A stretch of 13,418 nucleotides of DNA from Geobacter sp. (GTDB lineage: Bacteria; Desulfobacterota; Desulfuromonadia; Geobacterales; Pseudopelobacteraceae): NCBI GenBank assembly GCA_027346925.1, contig DAIERH010000023.1:1-13418 (forward strand). The letters are read 5' to 3'. The position numbers and the translations under genes are program-made. Under the pieces are notes generated by a model. That model had not been told where the DNA came from and searched no databases. It worked only from the letters and a program-made list of their open reading frames with translations. Of the stretch, positions 6,060 to 12,558 are shown one piece after another. The first letter of the stretch is position 1, and each line of letters begins with the position of its first letter.

Positions 6060-6233
6060 TCAGGACCGTTCACACCGCTCCATTTTGGTCAACAAGAGCT
6101 CCATTGCCTCGCGCATCAACTGCGATACGCTCCGCTTTGTCAGCACAACGAAGTCGTCAAGCGCTTCCCGCTCTTCATCGCTGATCCGCAGGCTTACCAC
6201 ATTGTAACGCGGATGCTCCTTCATTGAACCCAT
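6060..6233 (-). CDS. Ribbon-helix-helix (CopG/Arc-like) DNA-binding protein
   Basis: 57 residues: MGSMKEHPRYNVVSLRISDE, then EREALDDFVVLTKRSVSQLM, then REAMELLLTKMERCERS. The pattern is classical RHH: beta-strand VVSLRI (12-17), helix DEEREALDDFVVLT, turn KRSVSQL and second helix MREAMELLLTK. RHH proteins dimerise and bind palindromic operators. ATG 6233 has AAGGAG 7 bases upstream; M4 (6224) is a weaker alternative. Partnered by the HTH-only gene downstream and facing the operator-rich intergenic region upstream, it may autoregulate. No toxin-like partner is recognised, so an antitoxin role is not supported, though it cannot be excluded. Confidence 0.82.
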   Translation of the reverse strand: MGSMKEHPRYNVVSLRISDEEREALDDFVVLTKRSVSQLMREAMELLLTKMERCERS

Positions 6234-6537
6234 TGCCTGCTCCTTTGGCTGATTAATTTCGCATAGCGAAATATAATTTCTCTTTGCAAAATATTTGTAC
6301 TAAAAAACACGCCTCGTGTAAACAGATTTTTTCAAGACATCGTTTTTACGGTTCAGCTATATAAAAGTCATTTATACAGGACCATTTCAGGTTAATCAAT
6401 CGTCGTGGGCAACATCGATCACACAGTTTTATTTCGCACTGCAAAACTATATTTTATAATAAATACAGTTTGACTTCTCACAATGTTTGTGCAAATCTGA
6501 TTTCTGTTCCGCAGAATGAAATAGCCGGGGTTACACG
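6234..6537. promoter_or_regulatory. Divergent AT-rich operator region with three related palindromes
   Basis: 304 bp between the RHH gene (minus) and the IclR gene (plus), clearly more AT-rich than its neighbours. Three related palindromes are visible: P1 ATTTCGC-ATA-GCGAAAT (6256-6272), perfect; P2 ATTTCTC-TTT-GCAAAAT (6276-6292); P3 ATTTCGC-ACT-GCAAAAC (6431-6447). P1 and P2 centres are 20 bp apart (about two helical turns). P1 lies 23 bp from the RHH start codon. The form TTCGC-N3-GCGAA is compatible with an IclR-family operator. Also seen: TATAAA-AGTCA-TTTATA (6360-6376) and TTCTG-TTCCG-CAGAA near 6502-6516. Which protein binds is not shown. Confidence 0.65.
6431..6460 (+). promoter_or_regulatory. 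Candidate promoter of the IclR gene, overlapped by palindrome P3
   Basis: TATAAT at 6455-6460, with only a weak -35 (TTTCGC, 6432-6437, spacer 17) that is part of palindrome P3. Transcription would start near 6467, giving a leader of about 70 bases before 6538. A poor -35 inside an operator fits an activator- or repressor-controlled promoter. Confidence 0.45.
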
Positions 6538-7335
6538 ATGGAAAAGGACAAAAGCGAACAGGGCACGGCAGGCGACCGTCAGTCGGTTCGCGCCCTTGAG
6601 CGCGGGCTCGAGGTGCTGCGCTGCTTCAAGCCGGGTGACCGTTTTCTCGGCAATCAAGAGATCGCCGCGCGCACCGGATTGCCGAAACCGACCATATCCC
6701 GCCTGACCCACACCCTGACCCGACTCGGCTATCTCAGCTACTCGGAGAAATTCGCCAAATATCACCTCGACTCGGCCGTTCTCGCCCTGGGCTACTCCTA
6801 CTTGGTTAACATGGATGTGCGCCGTATCGCCCGCCCCCTGATGCAGGAACTGGCGGAATACGCCCAGGCTTCGGTTGCCCTCGGCGTTCAGGATCGTCTC
6901 AGCATGCTCTACATCGAGGCCTACCGCAGCAGCGCCACCGTCACCCTTACCCTGGATGTCGGCTCCCAGATCCCCATTGCCACCACTTCCATGGGCAGGG
7001 CACTGCTCTGCGCCCTGCCGGAAGCGGGACGGGATTCCATCCTCGAACAGGTACGGATACGCTCGGGGGTTGACTGGCCACGGATCAAGGCCGGATTCGA
7101 CCAGGCACTGAAGGATTATGCCGAAAAAGGGTTTTGTCTCTCCCTGGGCGATTGGAAGCGGGACGTTCATGCCGTCGCGGCCCCCCTGATCCCTTCGGAT
7201 GGCTCCCGCATACTCATCTTCAGTTGCGCCGGAGCCGCCTTTCAACTGCGGCGGCACATGCTCGAAGACGATATTGGTCCCCGCCTGTTGAACCTCATCA
7301 CCAATGTCAAGGATGCCCTCGACCGCCTGTCATAA
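6538..7335 (+). CDS. IclR family transcriptional regulator (full length)
   Basis: 265 residues. The N-terminal winged HTH spans about 16-78 (SVRALERGLEVLRCF, then LGNQEIAARTGLPKPTISRL, then HTLTRLGYLSYSEKFAKYHL), with recognition helix KPTISRLTHTL at about 50-60. The IclR effector domain spans about 85-262, with the typical VGSQIPIATTSMGRALLCAL (141-160) and KGFCLSLGDWKRDVHAVAAP (197-216). Complete length. It binds DNA as a dimer/tetramer in response to a small, usually carbon-source-related, ligand, but no catabolic gene is adjacent, so the inducer is unknown. Start at ATG 6538; the ribosome binding site is weak (CCGGGG). It is divergent from the RHH/HTH-only pair across an operator-rich region. 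The effector domain reads like betaproteobacterial orphan IclR proteins; horizontal origin is possible but unproven. Confidence 0.92.
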   Translation: MEKDKSEQGTAGDRQSVRALERGLEVLRCFKPGDRFLGNQEIAARTGLPKPTISRLTHTLTRLGYLSYSEKFAKYHLDSAVLALGYSYLVNMDVRRIARPLMQELAEYAQASVALGVQDRLSMLYIEAYRSSATVTLTLDVGSQIPIATTSMGRALLCALPEAGRDSILEQVRIRSGVDWPRIKAGFDQALKDYAEKGFCLSLGDWKRDVHAVAAPLIPSDGSRILIFSCAGAAFQLRRHMLEDDIGPRLLNLITNVKDALDRLS

Positions 7336-7429
7336 TGCCTGAAAAGACCTTGGCACCGCCAACCCCACAACCTGCATGCCGGGCCGAGAGACACTCTTGG
7401 CGTTCAGACATGAACCAAACGGAAACCGT

Positions 7430-7900
7430 ATGACGAACCTGATTACTGCGATGGGCCTGAAAAAACTTGAGGAAGAGTACCACCATCTGTGGCGCGTGGA
7501 ACGCCCCAAGGTTGTCCAGGGCGTGTCGGACGCAGCGGCGGAGGGGGATCGCTCCGAGAATGCCGAGTACATCTACGGCAAGAAACGGTTGCGGGAAATC
7601 GACCGCAAGCTGAAACATCTGGGCGGCAGGCTCAAGGTTCTCAGAGTGGCCGCTCCACCCGCCAATCCGGGGACGGTTTCCTTTGGCTGCTGGGTGACCT
7701 ACGAAGACGAGGATGGCTGCAAGCGCTGCTACCAACTGGTGGGTCCGGACGAGATCGATGTTGGCGAGGGGCGCATCAGCATCGACTCCCCCGTCGGGAA
7801 GGCCTTGCTGCACAAAAAGCTGGATGACGAGGTCATCATCCGCCGACCGTCAGGCGAGTTGACCGTGTACATCACCGACATCAGCGCCACACGCCCCTGA
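7430..7900 (+). CDS. greB: Transcript cleavage factor GreB
   Basis: 156 residues from ATG 7430. GreB inserts its coiled coil into the RNA polymerase secondary channel and stimulates cleavage of backtracked RNA. Seen: N-terminal coiled coil (about 5-72) with the acidic tip GDRSENAEY (D40 and E43 at the catalytic positions) and YGKKRLREID; C-terminal FKBP-like domain with YQLVGPDEID (101-110) and ISIDSPVGKALLHK (116-129). ERPKV, KKRLREIDRK and overall length distinguish GreB from GreA. The frame is open to ATG 7376, but the first 18 residues are not conserved. Start context (CGGAAACCGT) is a modest ribosome binding site. It follows the IclR gene by 94 bp and may have its own transcript. Confidence 0.95.
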   Translation: MTNLITAMGLKKLEEEYHHLWRVERPKVVQGVSDAAAEGDRSENAEYIYGKKRLREIDRKLKHLGGRLKVLRVAAPPANPGTVSFGCWVTYEDEDGCKRCYQLVGPDEIDVGEGRISIDSPVGKALLHKKLDDEVIIRRPSGELTVYITDISATRP

Positions 7901-7921
7901 ATCAGACGCTTCCCCACGCCG

Positions 7922-7935
7922 TTTCCAACTGGAAA
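7922..7935. repeat. Short perfect palindrome downstream of greB
   Basis: TTTCCA-AC-TGGAAA, 6-bp arms with a 2-base centre. The loop is too short for an RNA hairpin, so a DNA-binding site is more likely than a terminator. It lies about 70 bp upstream of the extended -10 element of the next gene. Confidence 0.35.
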
Positions 7936-8001
7936 TTAACCCCCGTTTTCCCGGGCAAATCCCCCAATCTCCCTTTTACGGCGTGATACAACTTCAGTCG
8001 A

Positions 8002-8010
8002 TGGTATACT
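8002..8010 (+). promoter_or_regulatory. Extended -10 promoter of the acetyltransferase-peptidase pair
   Basis: TGGTATACT (TGN plus TATACT at 8005-8010) is a good extended -10, 47 bp before the start codon at 8057. No convincing -35 is visible, which is tolerated with an extended -10. Transcript start expected near 8017. Confidence 0.5.
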
Positions 8011-8056
8011 CGTTTGTACGTAGTGTGACGCCGCTTCAATCCCGACGAGGTTACCC

Positions 8057-8569
8057 ATGCCAGAAACGCCTCTCAACAGTGAAGAAACACCCCGTATCCG
8101 GGAAATGACCGTGGATGATTTTCCCGAGGTATTCCATATCGGCGAGGAGGTCTTTACCGCTGAATATTCCCAGAGCCTGTACCGCACCTGGGATGAGTAC
8201 GAGATCACCACGCTCTTCAATTCGGATACCGAACTCTGCCTGGTAGCCGAAACAAAGGGGCGGATACTCGGTTTCGCCCTGGGAACCACGGTCAAAAAAC
8301 ACAACTCACCCTGGAAATACGGCTATCTGGTCTGGTTGGGGGTCCGCAGGGACACTCAGAAAGGACAGGTGGGCAGCAGGCTGTTCAAAGAGATCAAGCG
8401 CAGAATGAAGGAGCAAGGGGTACGGATGATCATCATCGACACCTCCGCCGACAACGAGCCGGCGGTTCGCTTCTTCCAAAAACAAGGATTCGGCGATATC
8501 CAGGAACACGTGTACATGACCCTTAACATGGCCCGCAGGGCTAAGAAAAGGCACGGGAAGAAGCCATGA
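8057..8569 (+). CDS. GNAT family N-acetyltransferase
   Basis: 170 residues, one GNAT domain from about 12 to 157. Seen: PRIREMTVDDFPEVFHIGEE (12-31), the beta4 strand YGYLVWLGVRRDTQKGQVGS with the acetyl-CoA pyrophosphate loop (KGQVGSRLF, where the usual R/Q-x-x-G-x-G/A pattern is recognisable), and NEPAVRFFQKQGFGDIQEHVYM (the C-terminal motif B). RimI-like in outline, but the substrate (protein N-terminus, amino acid, other amine) cannot be read from sequence. GAGG lies 6 bases before ATG 8057. Its stop overlaps the start of the M20 peptidase (ATGA, 8566-8569), so the two are translationally coupled and probably work on related substrates. The last residues are basic (ARRAKKRHGKKP). Confidence 0.9.
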   Translation: MPETPLNSEETPRIREMTVDDFPEVFHIGEEVFTAEYSQSLYRTWDEYEITTLFNSDTELCLVAETKGRILGFALGTTVKKHNSPWKYGYLVWLGVRRDTQKGQVGSRLFKEIKRRMKEQGVRMIIIDTSADNEPAVRFFQKQGFGDIQEHVYMTLNMARRAKKRHGKKP

Positions 8570-9705
8570 GCGGCCGCGTGGAAAAGGCCTGGGACTCGAT
8601 CAATCCCGTCCGACTGCGAAAAAACCTCCTGGAGCTATTGGATATCTATTCACCCTCAGGCAAGGAAGAGGACATCCAGCTTTACCTGGAAGATGTCCTC
8701 ACCCGGGCCGGCTTTGCCGTGGAACGCCAGGAGGTGGAGGAGGATCGCTACAACCTGTGCGTAACCATGGGAAGCGGAGAGCCGCGAATCTACCTGGTTG
8801 GCCATGTGGATACGGTTTCTGCCTGGGACCTGGAGGAGTTCGGACCGCATGAGGAGGGAGGGGTCATCCGGGGGTTGGGCAGCGCCGACATGAAGGGGGG
8901 CTGCGCCGCCATGATCGAGGCCTGGCTGGCATTGTCCGAAGCGCTACCGCCGGAGGAACGACCGCCTGTCGGCCTGCTCTTGGTGGTGGGGGAGGAGGAA
9001 AACGGCGACGGCAGTGCCGCATTTCTCGAGGGATACCGCCCCCCTTGGGTCATCATCGGCGAGCCGACCGGACTGGCGGCCTGCTTCGCCCACTACGGAT
9101 ACCTGGAGGCGGGCTTTGTCACCCGCGGCCACCGCAGTCATTCATCACTCCCCGAATTGGGACACAACGCCGTGGAATCGATGCTGCGCGTGCTGTTACT
9201 CCTGGGAAACGACACCCAGTTCGACCGCCAGAGGTCGGAGATCGTTTATTCCATTCGGGAGATGCATTCGTCGCGGGCCGGTTTCGTTGTACCCGATCGC
9301 TGCGAGACATGGATCGACCTGCACTTGCCCCCGGATATGGACCCGGCCGGCCTCCAGCGGACCATACGCGGGATTACCGCCAGCGCCGCCCGCTCCATCC
9401 CTGACCTGGATCTGGAGGTCAACTTCGATTTCGCCTCCAGCGGCTACAACCTGGGCACCGACGGTCATCTGGCGCATGTCTTGCGGGAAATCTATCCACG
9501 ACTGGGACGGACATTGAACATGGAGGCCTTCCGCTCCCACTCGGACGGCAACCTCTTCTTTGCGGCCGGATCACGGCCGCTCATCCTCGGTCCCGGCTCC
9601 CTGGAGACCGCCCACACCCCTGACGAGCAGGTCGCCTTCGACGAAGTAACGGACGCCGCCCGCATCTATATGGCGCTCTGCCTGGGAGTCGGCAGCGCCT
9701 CCTGA
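8566..9705 (+). CDS. M20 family metallopeptidase / deacylase (ArgE/DapE-like)
   Basis: 379-residue cytosolic metallohydrolase. ArgE/DapE/CPG2 motifs: GHVDTVSAW with H80 (metal) and D82; GLGSADMKGG with D108 (bridging metal ligand); GEEENGDGS with the catalytic base E143 and metal ligand E144; IIGEPTG with E166; and ETAHTPDEQV with H350. Between them, about 175-290, is the lid/dimerisation domain with RGHRSHSSLPELGHNAVESM. Family members remove acyl groups from amino acids or cleave dipeptides; substrate here unknown. Start ATG 8566 overlaps the acetyltransferase stop by 4 bp, with GGGAAG upstream. The pairing with an acetyltransferase suggests an acetylated amino-acid intermediate or an acyl/deacyl control pair, but no arginine or lysine pathway gene is adjacent. 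Confidence 0.92.
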   Translation: MSGRVEKAWDSINPVRLRKNLLELLDIYSPSGKEEDIQLYLEDVLTRAGFAVERQEVEEDRYNLCVTMGSGEPRIYLVGHVDTVSAWDLEEFGPHEEGGVIRGLGSADMKGGCAAMIEAWLALSEALPPEERPPVGLLLVVGEEENGDGSAAFLEGYRPPWVIIGEPTGLAACFAHYGYLEAGFVTRGHRSHSSLPELGHNAVESMLRVLLLLGNDTQFDRQRSEIVYSIREMHSSRAGFVVPDRCETWIDLHLPPDMDPAGLQRTIRGITASAARSIPDLDLEVNFDFASSGYNLGTDGHLAHVLREIYPRLGRTLNMEAFRSHSDGNLFFAAGSRPLILGPGSLETAHTPDEQVAFDEVTDAARIYMALCLGVGSAS

Positions 9706-9869
9706 GGGCCTTCCCCAACGGCGGCCTTCCCGTGAACATCGTCACGTTCCATGCCGGCCAATACAGCCAGGAAAGCGTTATTCGGGGAGATGAAAGGTAT
9801 TCATCGGAAGATTCAACGGGGTGTGCGGGGGAGGGAGATCGAGAGACATCTGCGGCGACCGGACATCTC

Positions 9870-10589
9870 TCAGACAGACATCTCCTTCAACTCACGGATG
9901 ATCTCCACCTGCCGCTGGAAGATATATTGTGAAATCTGCTGTTCCAGGGCCTTGTCGGGCGCCATGGAAAATCTGAATACCTTCGATGTTTCGAGTTCCG
10001 TTGTGCCCAGATAGCGGGCCGGCGCCTTGACAATGGCAAGGGTATTCTGAATAATATTCGGAAGTTTGAATTGCAGCGTCGTGTCAAAGGCTTCCTCGGA
10101 CGGGGAAGAGTTATCGGACAAGATGGCCGCGCCTTGCATGGAGAGGTTGACCAGCGTGCCGGGCAGCGATTCCCCCCCGAACTGAAAAGCCGCCTCGGTC
10201 GGCGGTTCCAGCTCCAAGCGGATGGTACTGCGCCGCTCGGCGAGTATCTCGGCAAAAAAGAAATTCCGCAAGGTCGCTGCCTGCTTCCTGACATTGACAT
10301 AGAGGACGTGGGCGCCGACAACATGGGGAAACGCCGGACAACGGATGAAGGCATAGCGGTATTTGTCGATGGCAACGGCCTGTTGGGGATGAATATCCAG
10401 CTCAAGCGCACCGTTGGATACGGCTTCGATCGTAGCGGGGTAGCTGAGGGGGAGGCCTTTGTAATAGTTGATCAGAGATACACCCAGTTTCCCCTGCTTG
10501 GCGAGATTCTTGAACGTTTCCAGTATCTGTGCCTGGTCATCATCGTAGGTCTTTTCGATCCTCGTGCTGTACAAAAAGGAAAAATCCAT
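9870..10589 (-). CDS. PilZ domain protein with YcgR-like N-terminal domain
   Basis: 239 residues. The PilZ domain starts near 118: ERRSTIR supplies the RxxxR c-di-GMP-binding motif (R120-R124) and NLSMQGAAI (148-156) the [D/N]xSxxG motif. Both are intact, so c-di-GMP binding is likely. Residues about 20-115 (LGVSLINYYKGLPLSYPATI and later PHVVGAHVLYVNVRKQAATL) resemble the YcgR/PilZN-type N-terminal domain. No membrane segments. YcgR-type proteins act as flagellar brakes or as other c-di-GMP effectors; no flagellar or pilus genes are adjacent, so the partner is unknown. Start ATG 10589 has GGAGAG about 6 bases upstream. Convergent with the M20 gene; the 164 bp between them (9706-9869) shows a duplicated GGCCTTCCC (near 9708 and 9724) but no clear terminator. 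Confidence 0.88.
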   Translation of the reverse strand: MDFSFLYSTRIEKTYDDDQAQILETFKNLAKQGKLGVSLINYYKGLPLSYPATIEAVSNGALELDIHPQQAVAIDKYRYAFIRCPAFPHVVGAHVLYVNVRKQAATLRNFFFAEILAERRSTIRLELEPPTEAAFQFGGESLPGTLVNLSMQGAAILSDNSSPSEEAFDTTLQFKLPNIIQNTLAIVKAPARYLGTTELETSKVFRFSMAPDKALEQQISQYIFQRQVEIIRELKEMSV

Positions 10590-10747
10590 GACAGCTCTCC
10601 GTCGCCCTGATTATTGAGGTTTCCAGACTTTATCGTGTCTAGATACGTCCGACCGCGCTGGTGAGGTTGTAACATATTTCCCAGGGCGATGAAAACAAAA
10701 AGAGGATTGGCAAGTGATTGATTCGTTCACGAATTCACTTAATCTGG

Positions 10748-10775
10748 TGGCAACAAAAAATTTATGGGCTATACT
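10748..10775 (+). promoter_or_regulatory. Candidate promoter of the CoA-binding protein gene
   Basis: -10 TATACT at 10770-10775, with a partial -35 TGGCAA at 10748-10753 (spacer 16). A-rich DNA lies between. About 25 bp upstream is a small inverted repeat ATTCG-TTCA-CGAAT (10721-10734) that could be an operator in the 257-bp divergent region shared with the PilZ gene. Confidence 0.45.
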
Positions 10776-10846
10776 TCCTCTCTGTTTCCCACGGCGGTGC
10801 TCCACACGCCGGATGCCGCAACCGCAACCATGAAAAGGAGAACTCT

Positions 10847-11248
10847 ATGGTTTCGCAGCAGATAGAACGCTTTCTCGCCTCACCGGCCTTCGGGGTAATC
10901 GGGGCTTCAGCCAACCGCCACAAATATGGCAACAAGGTATTACGCTGCTACCAACAGCATGGCAGCAGGGCTATCCCGGTCAATCCCAACGAGAGCGAGA
11001 TCGAGGGAACTCCCTGCGTTGCCGGGGTCGCCGACCTCCCCCCGGAGGTGAAGAGCATATCCATGATTACACCACCTGCAGTGACCGAACAGATCGTGCC
11101 ACTGGCCATCGCGCACGGCATTGAAAACATCTGGATGCAGCCGGGCTCGGAGAGCCCCCTGGCGGTAGATCTCTGCCGGCAGCACAACATCAACGTCATT
11201 GCCGACGGAAGCTGTATCCTTGTCGTACTTGGTTACCACGATCACTAA
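10847..11248 (+). CDS. CoA-binding domain protein (single Rossmann domain)
   Basis: 133 residues forming one succinyl-CoA-ligase-alpha-like CoA-binding (Rossmann) domain: FGVIGASANRHKYGNKVLRC (about 15-34) contains the glycine-rich nucleotide loop, followed by AIPVNPNESEIEG (42-54), SISMITPPAVTEQIVPLAI (70-88), IENIWMQPGSES and NINVIADGSCILV at the C-terminus. Stand-alone members of this family are cytosolic, bind CoA or related nucleotides and have no settled function. Length is normal. The open frame extends to 10718, but ATG 10847 has AAGGAG 7 bases upstream and starts the conserved region. Probably monocistronic. Confidence 0.9.
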   Translation: MVSQQIERFLASPAFGVIGASANRHKYGNKVLRCYQQHGSRAIPVNPNESEIEGTPCVAGVADLPPEVKSISMITPPAVTEQIVPLAIAHGIENIWMQPGSESPLAVDLCRQHNINVIADGSCILVVLGYHDH

Positions 11249-11293
11249 ATCTGGATTCTGCTGTTCTTGCCACAAATGTTTCCCCGTATCCCC

Positions 11294-11321
11294 GTTACTG
11301 CTGACCTGTTCCAGCAGTAAC
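11294..11321. repeat. Perfect 10-bp hairpin GTTACTGCTG / CAGCAGTAAC
   Basis: GTTACTGCTG (11294-11303), loop ACCTGTTC, CAGCAGTAAC (11312-11321), with no mismatch, 46 bp after the stop codon of the CoA-binding gene. No U-run follows on the plus strand, so it is a weak candidate terminator. It may instead stabilise the 3' end of the transcript. Confidence 0.55.
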
Positions 11322-11664
11322 TCCACAAAGGCCCGATTGAGGCGCCACAGGCAAGCGCCAACGCCAAGCCGGGGTGCAGCCACGGACCGAACGGGACTGT
11401 GCCAAGCCGTCATCACCGATCACGACCATCCTGAGAAAGGCGGATATCCCCGCTCCACCGCACATCAGGATTTGATCAGCAGGGAGTGAAGACGAACGGC
11501 CCTGTTGCGCCCTCTTGGAAACTGCGAAGACATATTCCCGCAGACACAGGCCTCCTTGCAGTACTCCACCGGTTCACGGACAATTTTCCCAATAGGTTTG
11601 CGGAGGCCGGCGTTGAATAGGTGCCGGCGGCGCGCAGGCTGCCATATGATAATTTTTATTTATA

Positions 11665-11694
11665 TTCACAATAATAATTATATATTTTTATTAT
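11665..11694 (+). promoter_or_regulatory. Candidate promoter in AT-rich island before the methyltransferase gene
   Basis: -35 TTCACA (11665-11670) and -10 TATTAT (11689-11694), spacer 18, each differing from consensus at one base. The surrounding sequence is almost pure A/T, which could also act as an UP element or as a binding site for nucleoid proteins. The leader to 11791 would be about 90 bases. Confidence 0.5.
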
Positions 11695-11790
11695 CGACAG
11701 ACGAATGCTACGGTACGGGTATCAAGCCAGATGAGCTTGCCTTAAAGGCGAGAACAATGCCGGGCTGGCACGCACGGAAGAGAGGTGGCC

Positions 11791-12558
11791 ATGAGCGATA
11801 CACCCAGATTTAAGGATCATTTTTCCGAACAGGCCGCAGACTACACACGCTACCGTCCCAGCTACCCCCCGGATCTGTTCCGATGGCTGGCCGGACTCAC
11901 GACGGCCCACGACAGGGCCTGGGACTGCGGGTGCGGCAACGGGCAGGCCGCCATCGGGCTGGCCCCCTACTATCACCAGGTCATCGCCACCGACCCCAGC
12001 CGGCAGCAGATCGAACAGGCCCAGCCCCATGAGCGCGTCCGCTATGGTGTGGCCCCGGCAGAGGCTTCGGGCCTTGACGCGAACAGCGTGGACCTGATCG
12101 TCGCAGCCCAGGCCTTGCACTGGTTCGATTTCGACCGTTTCTACCATGAGGTGCGCCGGGTAGGACGACCCGATGGGGTCATCGCGGCGATCTCCTACGG
12201 CGAGGTCCAGGTGGACGGCCCGGCTAACGGGGTAGTCTCACGCTTCTACCACGAGATCATCGGCCCCTACTGGCCCCCTGAACGGCGTTACGTGGATGAC
12301 CACTATGCCACCATCCCCTTTCCCTTCGCGGAGATCGTTACCCCGCAGTTTGCCATGGAGATCAACTGGGACCTGGAGCACCTGACCGGGTATCTGGGGA
12401 CCTGGTCCGCGGTCAAGGAGTACCGGCGGCAACTGGGCAACGACCCCCTCGTTCCCCTCGCCGGGGAATTAGCCGCGCTGTGGGGCGATCCCTGCCGGGA
12501 GCGGCACATCAGATGGCCGCTCGCCCTGCGTGTCGGCCGGATAGCACCGCTGCCGTGA
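11791..12558 (+). CDS. Class I SAM-dependent methyltransferase
   Basis: 255 residues from ATG 11791. A family-typical N-terminus FSEQAADYTRYRPSYPPDLF (11-30) is followed by motif I WDCGCGNGQAAIGLA (44-58), the acidic residue D68 at the end of beta2 (VIATDPS), and beta4 SVDLIVAAQALHWFDFDRFY (99-118), a Rossmann-fold SAM-binding core. The C-terminal half (about 150-255) is likely the substrate cap and is aromatic-rich. Members methylate small acids such as aconitate, or unknown metabolites; the substrate here is unclear. ATG 11791 has AGAGG about 6 bases upstream; a GTG at 11785 would add two residues. Its stop overlaps the start of the exporter gene (GTGA), so both are probably one operon: a modified metabolite and its efflux, which is inference only. 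Confidence 0.9.
   Translation: MSDTPRFKDHFSEQAADYTRYRPSYPPDLFRWLAGLTTAHDRAWDCGCGNGQAAIGLAPYYHQVIATDPSRQQIEQAQPHERVRYGVAPAEASGLDANSVDLIVAAQALHWFDFDRFYHEVRRVGRPDGVIAAISYGEVQVDGPANGVVSRFYHEIIGPYWPPERRYVDDHYATIPFPFAEIVTPQFAMEINWDLEHLTGYLGTWSAVKEYRRQLGNDPLVPLAGELAALWGDPCRERHIRWPLALRVGRIAPLP

Larger units (their letters stand above)
11249..11790. other. 542-bp intergenic region without a recognised gene
   Basis: No convincing gene is seen on either strand. Contents: a perfect hairpin at 11294-11321 near the CoA-binding gene; GC-rich text with small inverted repeats (for example GGCGC/GCGCC near 11341-11359 and repeated GCCGGC near 11609-11630); then an abrupt AT-rich island at about 11646-11696 carrying promoter-like sequence for the methyltransferase gene. 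A possible gene remnant or small RNA cannot be ruled out from sequence alone. Confidence 0.5.

Noticed and set aside
6060..6233. RHH protein as antitoxin of a toxin-antitoxin pair
   Set aside because: The adjacent gene is an IclR-type HTH protein, not a recognisable toxin (no RelE/ParE, PIN or Fic motif), so the toxin-antitoxin reading has no support.
6502..6516. TTCTG-TTCCG-CAGAA as a fourth member of the operator family
   Set aside because: Arms and spacing differ from the ATTTCGC-N3-GCGAAAT pattern; only noted as a separate small inverted repeat.
10940..11416. Minus-strand frame opposite the CoA-binding gene reaching into the intergenic region
   Set aside because: Most of it is antisense to conserved CoA-binding motifs; the extra N-terminal part has no recognisable family. 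I considered a gene remnant but cannot support it.
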